A model generated the notes under the pieces. The model did no database searches. It was given only the letters and a program-made list of their open reading frames with translations, and was not told the DNA's origin. A program made the translations under genes and the position numbers. A stretch of DNA of 64,000 nucleotides, from NCBI RefSeq assembly GCF_900536025.1, contig NZ_UNOZ01000010.1, positions 1 to 64,000 on the forward strand, read 5' to 3'. This DNA is from Pseudomonas reidholzensis. Lineage in GTDB: Bacteria; Pseudomonadota; Gammaproteobacteria; Pseudomonadales; Pseudomonadaceae. Shown here piece by piece: positions 39,640-50,136 of this stretch. Every line of letters begins with the position of its first letter. Positions within the stretch are counted from its first letter, which is position 1.

Positions 39640-39716
39640 GCAGCGGTAGTTCAGTCGGTTAGAATACCGGCCTGTCACGCCGGGGGTCGCGGGTTCGAGT
39701 CCCGTCCGCTGCGCCA
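39640..39716 (+). tRNA. tRNA-Asp (GTC), copy 3
   Basis: Identical by eye to copies 1 and 2, 221 bp after copy 2, with the same upstream leader; a recent tandem duplication. Confidence 0.97.
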
Positions 39717-39759
39717 TCTTCGCCTCGAGGCCCCTTGAACGCCTCGAAGCACTACAGAG

Positions 39760-39785
39760 AAAGCGACCTTCGGGTCGCTTTTTTT
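39760..39785 (+). terminator. Terminator of the tRNA-Val/Asp cluster
   Basis: AAAGCGACC-TTCG-GGTCGCTTTTTTTG, a strong tetraloop terminator. Confidence 0.93.
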
Positions 39786-39907
39786 GTTTCTGCCGTCGCC
39801 CCGCTTAACACACTTTTACAAAGCCCTGACCGAGTCTTCACCGATCAGCGGTTTCAGTGTGCGAGCAGGTGTTGCACAATAGGCGCCATTCGACTTATCC
39901 GGTATTC

Positions 39908-40801
39908 ATGATGTCCAGATCATCCGTCTTCGGTGCGCTCGGGCTGGCCCTTGTGCTGGCGGGCGTATCCGGTTGCTCCTCGAAAAAGACCGCCGTCTAC
40001 GAACACGAAAACTTCGATGATTCGGGCACCTACTCGCGCAGCTTCCCGGTCAGCGACGCCGGCTCGTGCGAGGCCGCTCGGCGCGCGCTGCTCAGCCAGG
40101 GCTATATCATCACCAGCAGTGGCCCGAACCAGATTGCCGGCAACAAGAGCTTTCAGCAGAACAGCGACAACCACCTGCAGATCAGCTTCAGCGTGACCTG
40201 TGCGCCGGACAGCAGCGATGACCAGCGCTCGACCATGTTCGCCAACGCCCTGCAGGACCGATACGCCCTGAAAAAATCCAACACCTCGGCCAGCCTGGGG
40301 GTGGGTGTGCTGGGTTCGGTGTCGATGCCGATCGGTTCGAGCGACGACTCGCTGGTCAAAGTGGCCAGCGAGACCGTGACCGCAGCGCAGTTCTACGATC
40401 GCTATTTCGCCCTGGTGGAGAGCTACCTGCCGAAACCGAAGAAGCACGAACAGGCCGCGCCGCACGTCGAGCTGCCCAAGCCCGAGCAGCCCGCACCTGA
40501 CCTCGGCTTGCCCGAGCAGGCGCCAGCCGCCCTGGCGCCCGCTGCGCTGGCACCCGCCGCGCCGCAGAACGTCGCGCCTGTAGCCGTCAGCGAGGCTCCC
40601 GTAGCCGCAGCAGCCACCCCGGCCACCAGCGACGCACCCGTCGCCGCAGTCCCTGCCAGTGAGGTGGAGCCGGCGCCGGTGGTGGACGACAGCCAGGGTT
40701 CGCAGCCCGTCGCGCCGCCGACCGAGTCGACGCCGATCCAGGTGGAGCAACCGGCAGCGGCCAGCGAGCCAGCGCCAGTGGCAACGCCAGCCTCGCTGTA
40801 G
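39908..40801 (+). CDS. DUF2242-type lipoprotein
   Basis: A 297-residue predicted lipoprotein. The signal peptide ends in lipobox VSGC (Cys23 from this start; 39911 is an equally possible ATG). The folded part (about 25-175) has a pattern I associate with DUF2242. The last 110 residues are a low-complexity Ala/Pro/Val/Glu tail (PAALAPAALAPAAPQ and similar) that could span the periplasm or wall. Function is unknown. It stands alone after the tRNA cluster. The frame open to 39857 lacks a credible start. Confidence 0.82.
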   Translation: MMSRSSVFGALGLALVLAGVSGCSSKKTAVYEHENFDDSGTYSRSFPVSDAGSCEAARRALLSQGYIITSSGPNQIAGNKSFQQNSDNHLQISFSVTCAPDSSDDQRSTMFANALQDRYALKKSNTSASLGVGVLGSVSMPIGSSDDSLVKVASETVTAAQFYDRYFALVESYLPKPKKHEQAAPHVELPKPEQPAPDLGLPEQAPAALAPAALAPAAPQNVAPVAVSEAPVAAAATPATSDAPVAAVPASEVEPAPVVDDSQGSQPVAPPTESTPIQVEQPAAASEPAPVATPASL

Positions 40802-40958
40802 CGTGACACTGCTTAATTTTCTGTTACAGGTTCCGGCTGAAAACGCGGCGAACCCCTGCTACGTTTACCACTCATAAGATTGTCATCATTGTTTCATCCG
40901 GGCAGCTTAGGTTGACCCTATGAACGAACAACATCATGAGTGAAGAGGGCGCAGGGCG

Positions 40959-41045
40959 ATGGACGACTATCAGGAAGAACTGCTCGAATTCCAGGCCTAC
41001 GAACTGGATATCCCGGAACCCTCCGACGACGCCACCGAGCTCTAG
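40959..41045 (+). CDS. Possible 28-residue acidic small protein
   Basis: A short frame, MDDYQEELLEFQAYELDI followed by PEPSDDATEL, with GC-rich third positions and a purine-rich GAGGGCGCAGGG upstream. It is strongly acidic, with no signal or membrane segment. Its stop codon TAG overlaps the stop of the convergent AraC gene within CTAG (41042-41045). It resembles tiny conserved Pseudomonas proteins I have seen, but I cannot name it. The 157 bp before it hold no other feature. Confidence 0.5.
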   Translation: MDDYQEELLEFQAYELDIPEPSDDATEL

Positions 41046-42082
41046 CCGGTGCGCCGCTGACCGCGGCGAAACTCTCCCGGGGTCAGGCCCGTCCAGCGCT
41101 TGAATGCGCGCTGGAAGGCCTCAGCCGAAGCAAACCCCAACAGATAGGCGATTTCGCCAAAGGCCAATTCCGTGTCGCGGATATAGGTCTCGGCGAGGTC
41201 GCGTCGCGTGTCGTTGAGCAGGCTGCGAAACCGCGTGCCCTCTTCGGCGAGCTTGCGCCGCAGGGTCCAGGTCGGCAGCTGCAGGTGGCGCGCCACTTCT
41301 TCCAGATCGGGCTCACGCCCACCATTGAGCAGCGGCCCGAGCAGATGCGTGATGCGCTCGCCCAGGCTGCGCACGCGCGTGCGCTGGGCCAACTCCGTCT
41401 CGCACAGCTGCAGCAGGTGCTGCCAGGTGCTCGGGCAGTGCTGTGGGTTGGCCAGGTCGAGGGTGGCACGGGCCAGGCGCAGCTGATTGCTGCCCGCGCC
41501 GAACTGCGGCGCAGTGCTGCTCAAGGCTTGATAGTGCGCGGCGTACACCGGCGCGTCGAACTCGATCTCGATCCGCTCGGCCTGGATCGGCCTGGCCGCC
41601 AGGTGCCCCAGCTGCGCCAGCCAGCCGGCCAGCAGCGAGTCGACCACGAAGCGGTTGTAGGCGTTGTACGGGCTGATCGAGTAGAAGCGCAGCCAAGCCC
41701 CTTGAGCGTCCTCGATAAACAGCGACTGGCCGCGGTAGTTGGCGGCGTACAGCGGTTCGAAGCGCAGCAGGGTGCGTGCCGCTTCGCCGAGGGTCGGTGC
41801 CTGGGCGGCGGTAACCCCGGCCAGGCCGGCCTGGGCCAGGCGGCTCAGGCTGCCCATGCGCAGGCCCAGCGCCGGGTCGCCACAGAGTTCGATGGCGGCG
41901 TGCCCCAGGTGCATGTAGCGCGGGATCGACAGGCGCGCGCAGGCTTCGGCCAGGCGCACGTCGTCCAGGCCGTAGCGGCGCAGCAGCGGCTCGGGGTCGT
42001 GACCCAGCTGGCGCAGCGCCTCGGCCAAGGGTTGGACGAACCCTACCGCAAGATCACCCAGGCGCAGGCGGGGGCGGGGCAT
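41042..42082 (-). CDS. AraC-family regulator (OruR/ArgR-like, N-terminal arabinose-binding type domain)
   Basis: A 346-residue regulator. The N-terminal ligand domain (about 15-200, beginning VGFVQPLAEALRQLGHD) is the type found in OruR and similar AraC proteins. The C-terminal AraC helix-turn-helix pair lies at about 245-340 (DLEEVARHLQLPTWTLRRKLAEEG, then IRDTELAFGEIAYLLGFAS and AFKRWTGLTPGEFRR). Start 42082 is chosen because it lies 4 bp after the stop of the nitrilase-like gene; the longer frame to 42160 runs into that gene. Co-transcription with the nitrilase-like gene is likely, so the two probably act in one response. Confidence 0.87.
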   Translation of the reverse strand: MPRPRLRLGDLAVGFVQPLAEALRQLGHDPEPLLRRYGLDDVRLAEACARLSIPRYMHLGHAAIELCGDPALGLRMGSLSRLAQAGLAGVTAAQAPTLGEAARTLLRFEPLYAANYRGQSLFIEDAQGAWLRFYSISPYNAYNRFVVDSLLAGWLAQLGHLAARPIQAERIEIEFDAPVYAAHYQALSSTAPQFGAGSNQLRLARATLDLANPQHCPSTWQHLLQLCETELAQRTRVRSLGERITHLLGPLLNGGREPDLEEVARHLQLPTWTLRRKLAEEGTRFRSLLNDTRRDLAETYIRDTELAFGEIAYLLGFASAEAFQRAFKRWTGLTPGEFRRGQRRTG

Positions 42083-42086
42083 GCCG

Positions 42087-43205
42087 TCACAACCACAGGT
42101 TGAGCAGGCGCGCACCCGGCTGCGGGCTGCCTGCCAGTTGTTCGCCGGCATGGTTGGCAAAGCCCTGGCCGTCGCCGCTCAGCTCCCAGAACTGCCCCCG
42201 CAGGAACACACTCATGCTGGTAATACCGCTATTGGCGGCCTGGGTCAGTTGCCGCCAGGCGGTCTGCTCGCTGACTTCGCCGCGTTGCAGTGGCAGGTCG
42301 GCCGCGGCGTCCTGATGACGATTGCCGCGCCACGGCGCATTCCAGCTGCCCTTGCCGCTGAGGAACACCGGGTTGGCGATCAGTTGCACCGACTGGCCGG
42401 CCAGTTGCTGGTAGTTTTCCGGGTACCAGCTGTCGCTGCCGACCAGCACGCCGAGGCGCCCGGCCGGGGTCTGCAGCACCTGCAGGGGAGACTGACGGCC
42501 GTCATGGATATAGCGACGCACTTCGCTGTCCGGGAACTGCTGGCGTTGCGGCTGGCCGATGACCGCGCCGTCGCCGCCGAACACCAGGCTGCTGTTGAAC
42601 AGCGGGCCGTTGCCGGCGTGCAGCACGCCTTTCTCGACGTAGGGCGCGGGCAGGACGATCGAGCCGGCCACCAGGGTCACGCCGAACTCCTTGGCCAGGC
42701 CGCCAAACAGCGCCTGGTAGTCGGCGGCCATCTGTGCGGCCTTCATCCGCAGGTGGGCATCGGCGCGGCGGTCATCGCCGGTCGCCCAGAGCATGGCCAG
42801 GCCGTAACGCAACGGGTTGCTCAGCTCCAGCCATTGCTCGGCCTCGCGTTGCTGGGTGACCTGGTACAGCTCGTTCTTTTCGCCGCGGGCCCACAGCCAG
42901 GTGCCGATGTGCTCGGGCAGCACCACCACCGTGCGTGCGCTCACCAACCCTTGCGCGCGGGCCTGTTGCAGGTAGGCCGAGAGCTTGCGGTGCAGGCGTT
43001 GCAGGTTCTGGTAGTCGCTCGGGTTGAGCTGCGGCTCGATGCCCAGCAGGTTGCCGTGCTCGCCCGGCGCACCCTGGTTGAGCGCGAGTTCGATGCGCAG
43101 GTCGGACAAGTAGTGGCCTTCCGGACGTTGTTGGGTCCAGAAACCATAGCCGCACACGGCAGCGATCATCACCAGCGCCAGGGCGCTTGCCAGTAGTTTG
43201 CGCAT
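42087..43205 (-). CDS. Membrane-anchored nitrilase-like protein lacking the catalytic Cys
   Basis: A 372-residue protein starting with a signal anchor (LLASALALVMIAAVCGYGFW). Carbon-nitrogen hydrolase features follow: VVVLPEHIG, where the usual catalytic Glu sits; GVLVGSDSWYPE, which aligns with the nucleophile motif GVLICxDxWFPE; and QLIANPVFLSGKGSW. The Cys position is Gly (Gly261 counted from a GTG at 43220, Gly256 here), and the usual Lys motif is not evident. It should therefore not act as a normal amidase. Start at ATG 43205; GTG 43220 is an alternative. It is periplasm-facing if the N-terminal anchor is right. Confidence 0.75.
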   Translation of the reverse strand: MRKLLASALALVMIAAVCGYGFWTQQRPEGHYLSDLRIELALNQGAPGEHGNLLGIEPQLNPSDYQNLQRLHRKLSAYLQQARAQGLVSARTVVVLPEHIGTWLWARGEKNELYQVTQQREAEQWLELSNPLRYGLAMLWATGDDRRADAHLRMKAAQMAADYQALFGGLAKEFGVTLVAGSIVLPAPYVEKGVLHAGNGPLFNSSLVFGGDGAVIGQPQRQQFPDSEVRRYIHDGRQSPLQVLQTPAGRLGVLVGSDSWYPENYQQLAGQSVQLIANPVFLSGKGSWNAPWRGNRHQDAAADLPLQRGEVSEQTAWRQLTQAANSGITSMSVFLRGQFWELSGDGQGFANHAGEQLAGSPQPGARLLNLWL

Positions 43206-43374
43206 CGAACGGGCCAGCACTCTCGAAACAAAGGTGTCCTAGGGTAGACCCGCTGTGCAGCACGATCAATAACTTGTCAGTTTCGATCATTGAGCTGATT
43301 CAAACGGCTGTTTAATGTCGTCTCCAGATAAACGACGGGGCCCGCGTGATGCGTGAGGTGCCCGCATTCCGTGA

Positions 43375-45435
<2,061 letters not shown>

Positions 45436-45504
45436 CCGTCTGAGCCGATGCATCGTGGGACAAGCCCCAATGCCAGTCAGTTAAGCCTTGGTTGCCTGCT
45501 TGGG

Positions 45505-45620
45505 GCTGCTTTGCAGCCCTTCGCGGGTAAACCCGCTCCCACAGGGGGTGAGTGCTCTGGAGGTTTCGCGCGCTACCTGTGGGAGCGGGTTTACCCGCGA
45601 AGGGCCGCAAAGCGGCCCCC
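45505..45620. repeat. REP pair with extended flanks between fadH and the desulfhydrase gene
   Basis: TTCGCGGGTAAACCCGCTCC and its inverted partner, enclosed by a further complementary pair (GGGCTGCTTTGCAGCCC on the left, GGGCCGCAAAGCGGCCC on the right). Confidence 0.92.
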
Positions 45621-45683
45621 GCTTCTGGATTAACTCGCATTGGGCTTGCTGGCGTCGGTCCAGGCACCTGATAAACTCGCGCG

Positions 45684-46583
45684 ATGTACGCTGAATTCGA
45701 CACGCTCCCTCTCGCCCCCCTGCAACCCTTGTCCTTACCTTGGCTAGAGGCCGCCAACCTGCAGCTGGCAGTCCTGCGCCTGGACCTGATCGACCCGCTG
45801 ATCAGCGGCAACAAGTGGTTCAAGCTGCGCGATCACCTGATCCAGGCCAAAAGCACAGGCGCACCCGGGCTGATCAGCCTCGGCGGCAACCATTCCAACC
45901 ACCTCCACGCCCTCGCCGGCGCCGGCAAGCGCTTCGGTTTCGCCACCGCCGGCCTGCTGCGCGGCCACCCCCAGGACACCCCCACCGTCCGCGACCTCCA
46001 GGCCATGGGCATGCACCTGCACTGGCTCGGCTACGGCGGCTACCGGGCACGCCATGAGCCGGGATTCTGGGCGCCGTGGCAGGCGCTCTATCCCGGCTGG
46101 CAGTGCATCCCCGAGGGCGGAGGCGGTGTGCAGGGCGCGCAAGGCTGTCGCCTGATCGTCGAGCAGGCACAGGCGCAGCTAAGCACCCTGGGCTGGGACG
46201 ACTACGATGCCTGGTGGCTGCCCGCAGGCACCGGCACCACAGTGGCGGGCCTGGTCCTGGCCGAGGCCGGCAGGCATGGGGTGCATGGCGCGTTGGCCGT
46301 GCCGCACGACCACGGCGTAGCGCAGACCGTCGCCAGCCTCGCGGGTGCGCAGGGTTATCAGCTGCACGAAGCCTGCCGTGGCGGCTTCGCCCGTATCGAT
46401 GACGATCTGCTGGCCTTTATCGCCGACACTGGACACACCACGGGCCTGCCGCTGGAGGCGGTCTACACCGGCAAGGCGCTGCTGGCGTTGCGCGCGCAGT
46501 TCGCGGCCGGGCAGTTCGCACCCGGCACCCGGCTGATCTTCCTGCACACCGGCGGCCTGCAGGGCCGGCGCGGTTACTTGTAG
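45684..46583 (+). CDS. 1-aminocyclopropane-1-carboxylate deaminase / D-cysteine desulfhydrase family
   Basis: A 299-residue fold-type II PLP enzyme. The PLP lysine is Lys44 in SGNKWFKLR; GGNHSNHLHALA carries the phosphate or substrate site, and LPAGTGTT the phosphate-binding loop. In bacteria such sequences mostly act on D-cysteine or related D-amino acids; true ACC deaminase needs further residues I cannot judge by eye. Its 3' end overlaps the convergent cytochrome b561 gene by 10 bp. Confidence 0.85.
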   Translation: MYAEFDTLPLAPLQPLSLPWLEAANLQLAVLRLDLIDPLISGNKWFKLRDHLIQAKSTGAPGLISLGGNHSNHLHALAGAGKRFGFATAGLLRGHPQDTPTVRDLQAMGMHLHWLGYGGYRARHEPGFWAPWQALYPGWQCIPEGGGGVQGAQGCRLIVEQAQAQLSTLGWDDYDAWWLPAGTGTTVAGLVLAEAGRHGVHGALAVPHDHGVAQTVASLAGAQGYQLHEACRGGFARIDDDLLAFIADTGHTTGLPLEAVYTGKALLALRAQFAAGQFAPGTRLIFLHTGGLQGRRGYL

Positions 46584-47119
46584 GGCAGCATGCGCAGCAG
46601 CGTGTTGTCCCGTCGCACGAGGTGGTGGTACAGCCCCGCCACGGCATGCAGGCCAATCAACCAGTAGCCCCAGGTGCCGACACGTTCATGCCAGCCCTTG
46701 ATGAACTTGGCCTGGTCCGGGTCCGGGCCGATCAGCGCCGGCAGCTCCAGCCCATAAAACGGGATCGGCTTGTCGGCGGCGCTGAGGATCAGCCAGCCGG
46801 CCAGCGGCAGGCCGATCATCATCAGGTACAGCAACAGGTGCACCAGATGCGCCAGGCCGGTCTGCCAGGCCGGTGGCTTGGGCACGATCGGCGGCGTAGG
46901 GCGGCTCAGGCGCAGGGCCAGGCGCAGCCAGACCAGCACGAACACGCTGAGGCCGAGCATGAAGTGCAGCTCCTTCATCAGGTCGCGCTCGGCGCTGTCC
47001 TTGGGAAACAGCCCACGCAGCTCGATGCAGGCGTAGACCGCGGCCAGCAACACCAGCATCAGCCAGTGCAGGATGATCGACGCGCGCGCGTAGTGCGCGG
47101 CGGGGGTGGATGAAACCAT
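46574..47119 (-). CDS. Cytochrome b561 family membrane protein
   Basis: A 181-residue di-haem b-type cytochrome of the CybB type with four membrane helices. Haem-ligand histidines are likely His in IILHWLMLV, ELHFMLGLSVFV, and WLIGLHAVAGLYHHLV near the C-terminus. It probably passes electrons from ubiquinol or superoxide in the inner membrane. It stands alone, convergent with and overlapping the desulfhydrase gene by 10 bp. Confidence 0.92.
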   Translation of the reverse strand: MVSSTPAAHYARASIILHWLMLVLLAAVYACIELRGLFPKDSAERDLMKELHFMLGLSVFVLVWLRLALRLSRPTPPIVPKPPAWQTGLAHLVHLLLYLMMIGLPLAGWLILSAADKPIPFYGLELPALIGPDPDQAKFIKGWHERVGTWGYWLIGLHAVAGLYHHLVRRDNTLLRMLPYK

Positions 47120-47305
47120 GGGCGATCCTCGTCATCAGGTCAAAGGGAGCGCTCTTGCTGGCGCCTCCCTTTACTCTAATCGCTGGCTGGAATATTTCTT
47201 TGCTTCAGATCCTGGAAACGATGCCGACACAGCAAACTGGATGATGGCACTGGGCTAGCCAGGGCACTTGCATCCGTTCGCACATCGCACAAGGACTCCG
47301 TGTAC

Positions 47306-48922
47306 ATGAACCACCTCCCGACTGCCGTCCGGGCAGCCCTGCTAACGACCGTTTCCGCGCTGATGCTGGGCTGCCAGCAGACCCCCGAGGCCAGCAAGCC
47401 GATTGCCGAAATGGTCATCCCGGTTTGCGTCAACGAGCAATGCGCGGTCATCGACCAGACCGGCGCGCTGCGCGTAGGCCCCGACAACGACTACGCGTCG
47501 ATCTACGCCGTGCCCTTCAGCAATACCTTCATCTTTGGCCGTGACGGCTACTGGAACCTGGCCAGCGGCGATGGCAAACAGGTGCTCAAGGCCAATTTCA
47601 CTGACGAGCTGTTCACCCTCACGCCGGGCTATTTCGGCTTTGTCCGCGACGGCAAGGTCGGGGTGATGGACGAGCAGGGCAAGGAAGTCCAGCCCGCCAC
47701 CTTCGACGATGTCTACGTCGGTGGCGACAACGACTTCATCGTCTATGAGATCGATGAGTTGCGCGGCATCCTCAGTGCCAAGGGCGAGAAGATCAGCGAC
47801 GCGGTGTTCGACTCGATGTACGTGCGCGACGAATTCGCCAAGCGCGGCAACTGGGTACTGGCCGAGCGCGATGGCCAGAGCTGGGGCTACAACCTCGACA
47901 GTAAAGTGCTCAAGCAGCTGGATTTCGACAGCATCGAAAGTGCTGCCGATGGCCATCTGGTGGTCGCCAAGGAAGGCGTCACCGGCAAGGGCCTGGCCGA
48001 TGCTGCGGGCAACCTGCTGATCCCGATCGGCCAGTACTGGCTGGGCACGCCAGGCGGTGGCCTTGTAGCCTTCAAATCGGCCTACGACAGCGCCTGTGGC
48101 TACCTGGACTACCAGGGCAAGGTGGTCATCGAGGGCAAGTTCGAGGCCTGTGAAACCTTTGGCAAGACCGGCGCCATGGTCCAGCTGCCACGCACCGAGC
48201 AGGGCCGGGGCAAGGCCGGCATGATCGGCCACGATGGCAAATGGCTGATCGAGCCGCAGTACGATTCGGTCGGTGATGCCGGCATCGGCTTGCTCGGCAT
48301 GGCCGGGCACCGTCCTGGCTTCAACCACATCGGTGTGCTGCAGAACATGTTCACCGCCACGTACGGCACGATCAACCTGGACACCGGCAAGGTGGTGTTC
48401 GCGCCGACCTACACCCAGATCGGCGTGATCACCCCTGAGCGCTTCGCCTTTTCCGACGCCCAGTCGCCGCGCAAGTCGCTGATGGTGCTGGGCATGGCCA
48501 ATACGGTGCAGACCGTGGGCGTGATGGATGCCAAGGGCAAGGTGCTGATCAAGCCGGAGCAGTTCGTCGGCATCAAGCTCACCGCCGACCAGCATCACCT
48601 GCTCGCGGCCGAGGGCAGCAGCTCCGACGACAACCGTGCGCTGTATGACCTCGACGGCAAGCTGCTGGTGCCCGCCAAGTGGCAGGACGTGCAGGTCGAC
48701 GAGGCCCGTGGGGCGATCTTCGCCTATCAGGTCGAAGGCAATGGCGATGACGCGGTGCGCAGCTTGCGCGCCCTGTATCGCCTGGATGGCAGCGTGGTGT
48801 TCGACACCAACCGCCTGCCGTGCGGTGCCGAGCAAGTGGTCGACGGCAAGGGCAAGGTGCTCTGGCCGAGCGATCCGCAAGCGCATTGCCCGCAGCCTGA
48901 GCCGGTTGCCGAGGCGTCCTGA
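47306..48922 (+). CDS. WG-repeat lipoprotein
   Basis: A 538-residue predicted lipoprotein: lipobox LMLGC (Cys23), then a chain of WG-type repeats (for example FVRDGKVGVMDEQGKEV, GMIGHDGKWLIEPQYDSV, GVMDAKGKVLIKPEQF) expected to form a beta-propeller-like structure. Function unknown; WG proteins often sit in the envelope. AAGGA at 47291-47295 is better spaced for ATG 47306 than for GTG 47300. It stands alone with a REP-like palindrome after it. Confidence 0.85.
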   Translation: MNHLPTAVRAALLTTVSALMLGCQQTPEASKPIAEMVIPVCVNEQCAVIDQTGALRVGPDNDYASIYAVPFSNTFIFGRDGYWNLASGDGKQVLKANFTDELFTLTPGYFGFVRDGKVGVMDEQGKEVQPATFDDVYVGGDNDFIVYEIDELRGILSAKGEKISDAVFDSMYVRDEFAKRGNWVLAERDGQSWGYNLDSKVLKQLDFDSIESAADGHLVVAKEGVTGKGLADAAGNLLIPIGQYWLGTPGGGLVAFKSAYDSACGYLDYQGKVVIEGKFEACETFGKTGAMVQLPRTEQGRGKAGMIGHDGKWLIEPQYDSVGDAGIGLLGMAGHRPGFNHIGVLQNMFTATYGTINLDTGKVVFAPTYTQIGVITPERFAFSDAQSPRKSLMVLGMANTVQTVGVMDAKGKVLIKPEQFVGIKLTADQHHLLAAEGSSSDDNRALYDLDGKLLVPAKWQDVQVDEARGAIFAYQVEGNGDDAVRSLRALYRLDGSVVFDTNRLPCGAEQVVDGKGKVLWPSDPQAHCPQPEPVAEAS

Positions 48923-48950
48923 GCGCACTGAGTGAGCCCTCACCAGTTTT

Positions 48951-49082
48951 GGGGCCGCTTTGCGGCCCTTTCGCGACACAAGGCCGCTCCCACAGGGTTC
49001 AGCGCTTGTCCTGTAAATATGGGCGGCACGCGGTCGGCGTGGGGGCGGCCTTGTGTCGCGAAAGGGGCGCGCAGCGGCCCCA
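48951..49082. repeat. REP pair of a second family
   Basis: TTTCGCGACACAAGGCCGCT and its inverted partner AGCGGCC...TTGTGTCGCGAAA, enclosed by GGGGCCGC/GCGGCCCC. The core (GCGACACAAGGCCGC) differs from the GCGGGTAAACCCGC REP used elsewhere in the window. Confidence 0.85.
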
Positions 49083-49102
49083 GCGAGCTCAAGCCAGGCA
49101 GG

Positions 49103-50047
49103 TCATTGCGGCAGGTGCGGCCAGCTGTCGGCCACCAGAAACAGCCGTTGCTGTTCCTCCCAGGCGCCATCCGCGCCTGGCTCCAGCCTGACCAGCAACT
49201 GCGCCGGGGCAAACGCGTCCAGCGCCTGCAGCCAGCGGTCAAAGTGCTGCGCCGTCCAGCAATCCTGTTGTTCGATCCGCGCGGGCGCCAGCCAGTCATG
49301 CCGCGCCAATGCCTGCCAGCGGCCGCCCGCCACCGCATCGCGATAAACCTCCCAGTCACGCCGGTGCAACCACTGCCCACGCAAGTGCGCGGGGTCTGCC
49401 CCGAGCGGCGGCTCGGCGTGCCCAGGCGTTGGATAGAACAAATAGCCCCCGAGCCACAGATGCGCCTGCACCTCGCCCACCCCCAGCGTTGCGAGCACCA
49501 CCCGGCTTTGCGGACGCGCCGAGATCGGCAACTGGTGCCCCACCAGGTGGGCCAGTTTCAGGTCCAGCCGATCATGGCAGCCAGGCCCGCGCCAGTGCGC
49601 CGGGTCATGGCCATCGCCGCCGGGCGGCCCGAGGTAGAGCTTGATCGCCAGTTCCAGGTGGTGCACGCCTTCTCGGTCGCGCAAGAGGATGTCGAGTTCG
49701 CCCAGGGTCTGCCCACCTTCACGGATCGCCAGGTTGGCCGCCAGCAGCTCGACACCCGGCGCCTGCCGCAGGGCGAACTGCCAGAGGCCTTCGTAGTACA
49801 GCCCCAGACGCCGGCTGGTAAGGCTTGCCAGCCACTGCGCGAGGCCCCGATCATCCTCATCCAGGGCGCGCAGCCAGTCGCCCAGGCGCTGCGGGTCGTC
49901 GGCCCAGGCACTGGCCGCCAGCGGGTGGCGCTGGGAGGCGGGCGGGTCGCTTAGTAGCGGCGGCGACAGCAGCGCCCAGGCCAGGTCACGCACCGCCGGG
50001 CGGCGCAGTTGGCGGGGCAGGTCGCGCAGTTCGGCAAAGGGCGTCAT
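49103..50047 (-). CDS. DUF1853 family protein
   Basis: A 314-residue cytoplasmic protein that I place in DUF1853. Seen are RDLAWALLSPPLL near the N-terminus, RRLGLYYEGLWQFAL, GELDILLRDREGVHHLELAIKLYL, and RHDWLAPARI. The GELDxxxxD-x-ExK-like pattern (LGELDILL, then HLELAIK) resembles PD-(D/E)xK nuclease cores, so a nuclease fold is possible; this is an inference. Start 50047 (MTPFAELRDLPRQL) is chosen over 50092, which has an unlikely leader. It is divergent from nadK, 89 bp away. Confidence 0.78.
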   Translation of the reverse strand: MTPFAELRDLPRQLRRPAVRDLAWALLSPPLLSDPPASQRHPLAASAWADDPQRLGDWLRALDEDDRGLAQWLASLTSRRLGLYYEGLWQFALRQAPGVELLAANLAIREGGQTLGELDILLRDREGVHHLELAIKLYLGPPGGDGHDPAHWRGPGCHDRLDLKLAHLVGHQLPISARPQSRVVLATLGVGEVQAHLWLGGYLFYPTPGHAEPPLGADPAHLRGQWLHRRDWEVYRDAVAGGRWQALARHDWLAPARIEQQDCWTAQHFDRWLQALDAFAPAQLLVRLEPGADGAWEEQQRLFLVADSWPHLPQ

Positions 50048-50136
50048 CCAGCGAGCATAGCCGGTTTGCCGCCTGGCGGTCGTTTCGCCCATAATCCTCG
50101 CTATCGTTACCCGCCGCAGAGCCTTGCAGGAGCACC

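Noticed and set aside
47342..48979. 545-codon frame on the minus strand opposite the WG-repeat gene
   Set aside because: Low-complexity shadow; the sense frame has a lipobox and repeat pattern.
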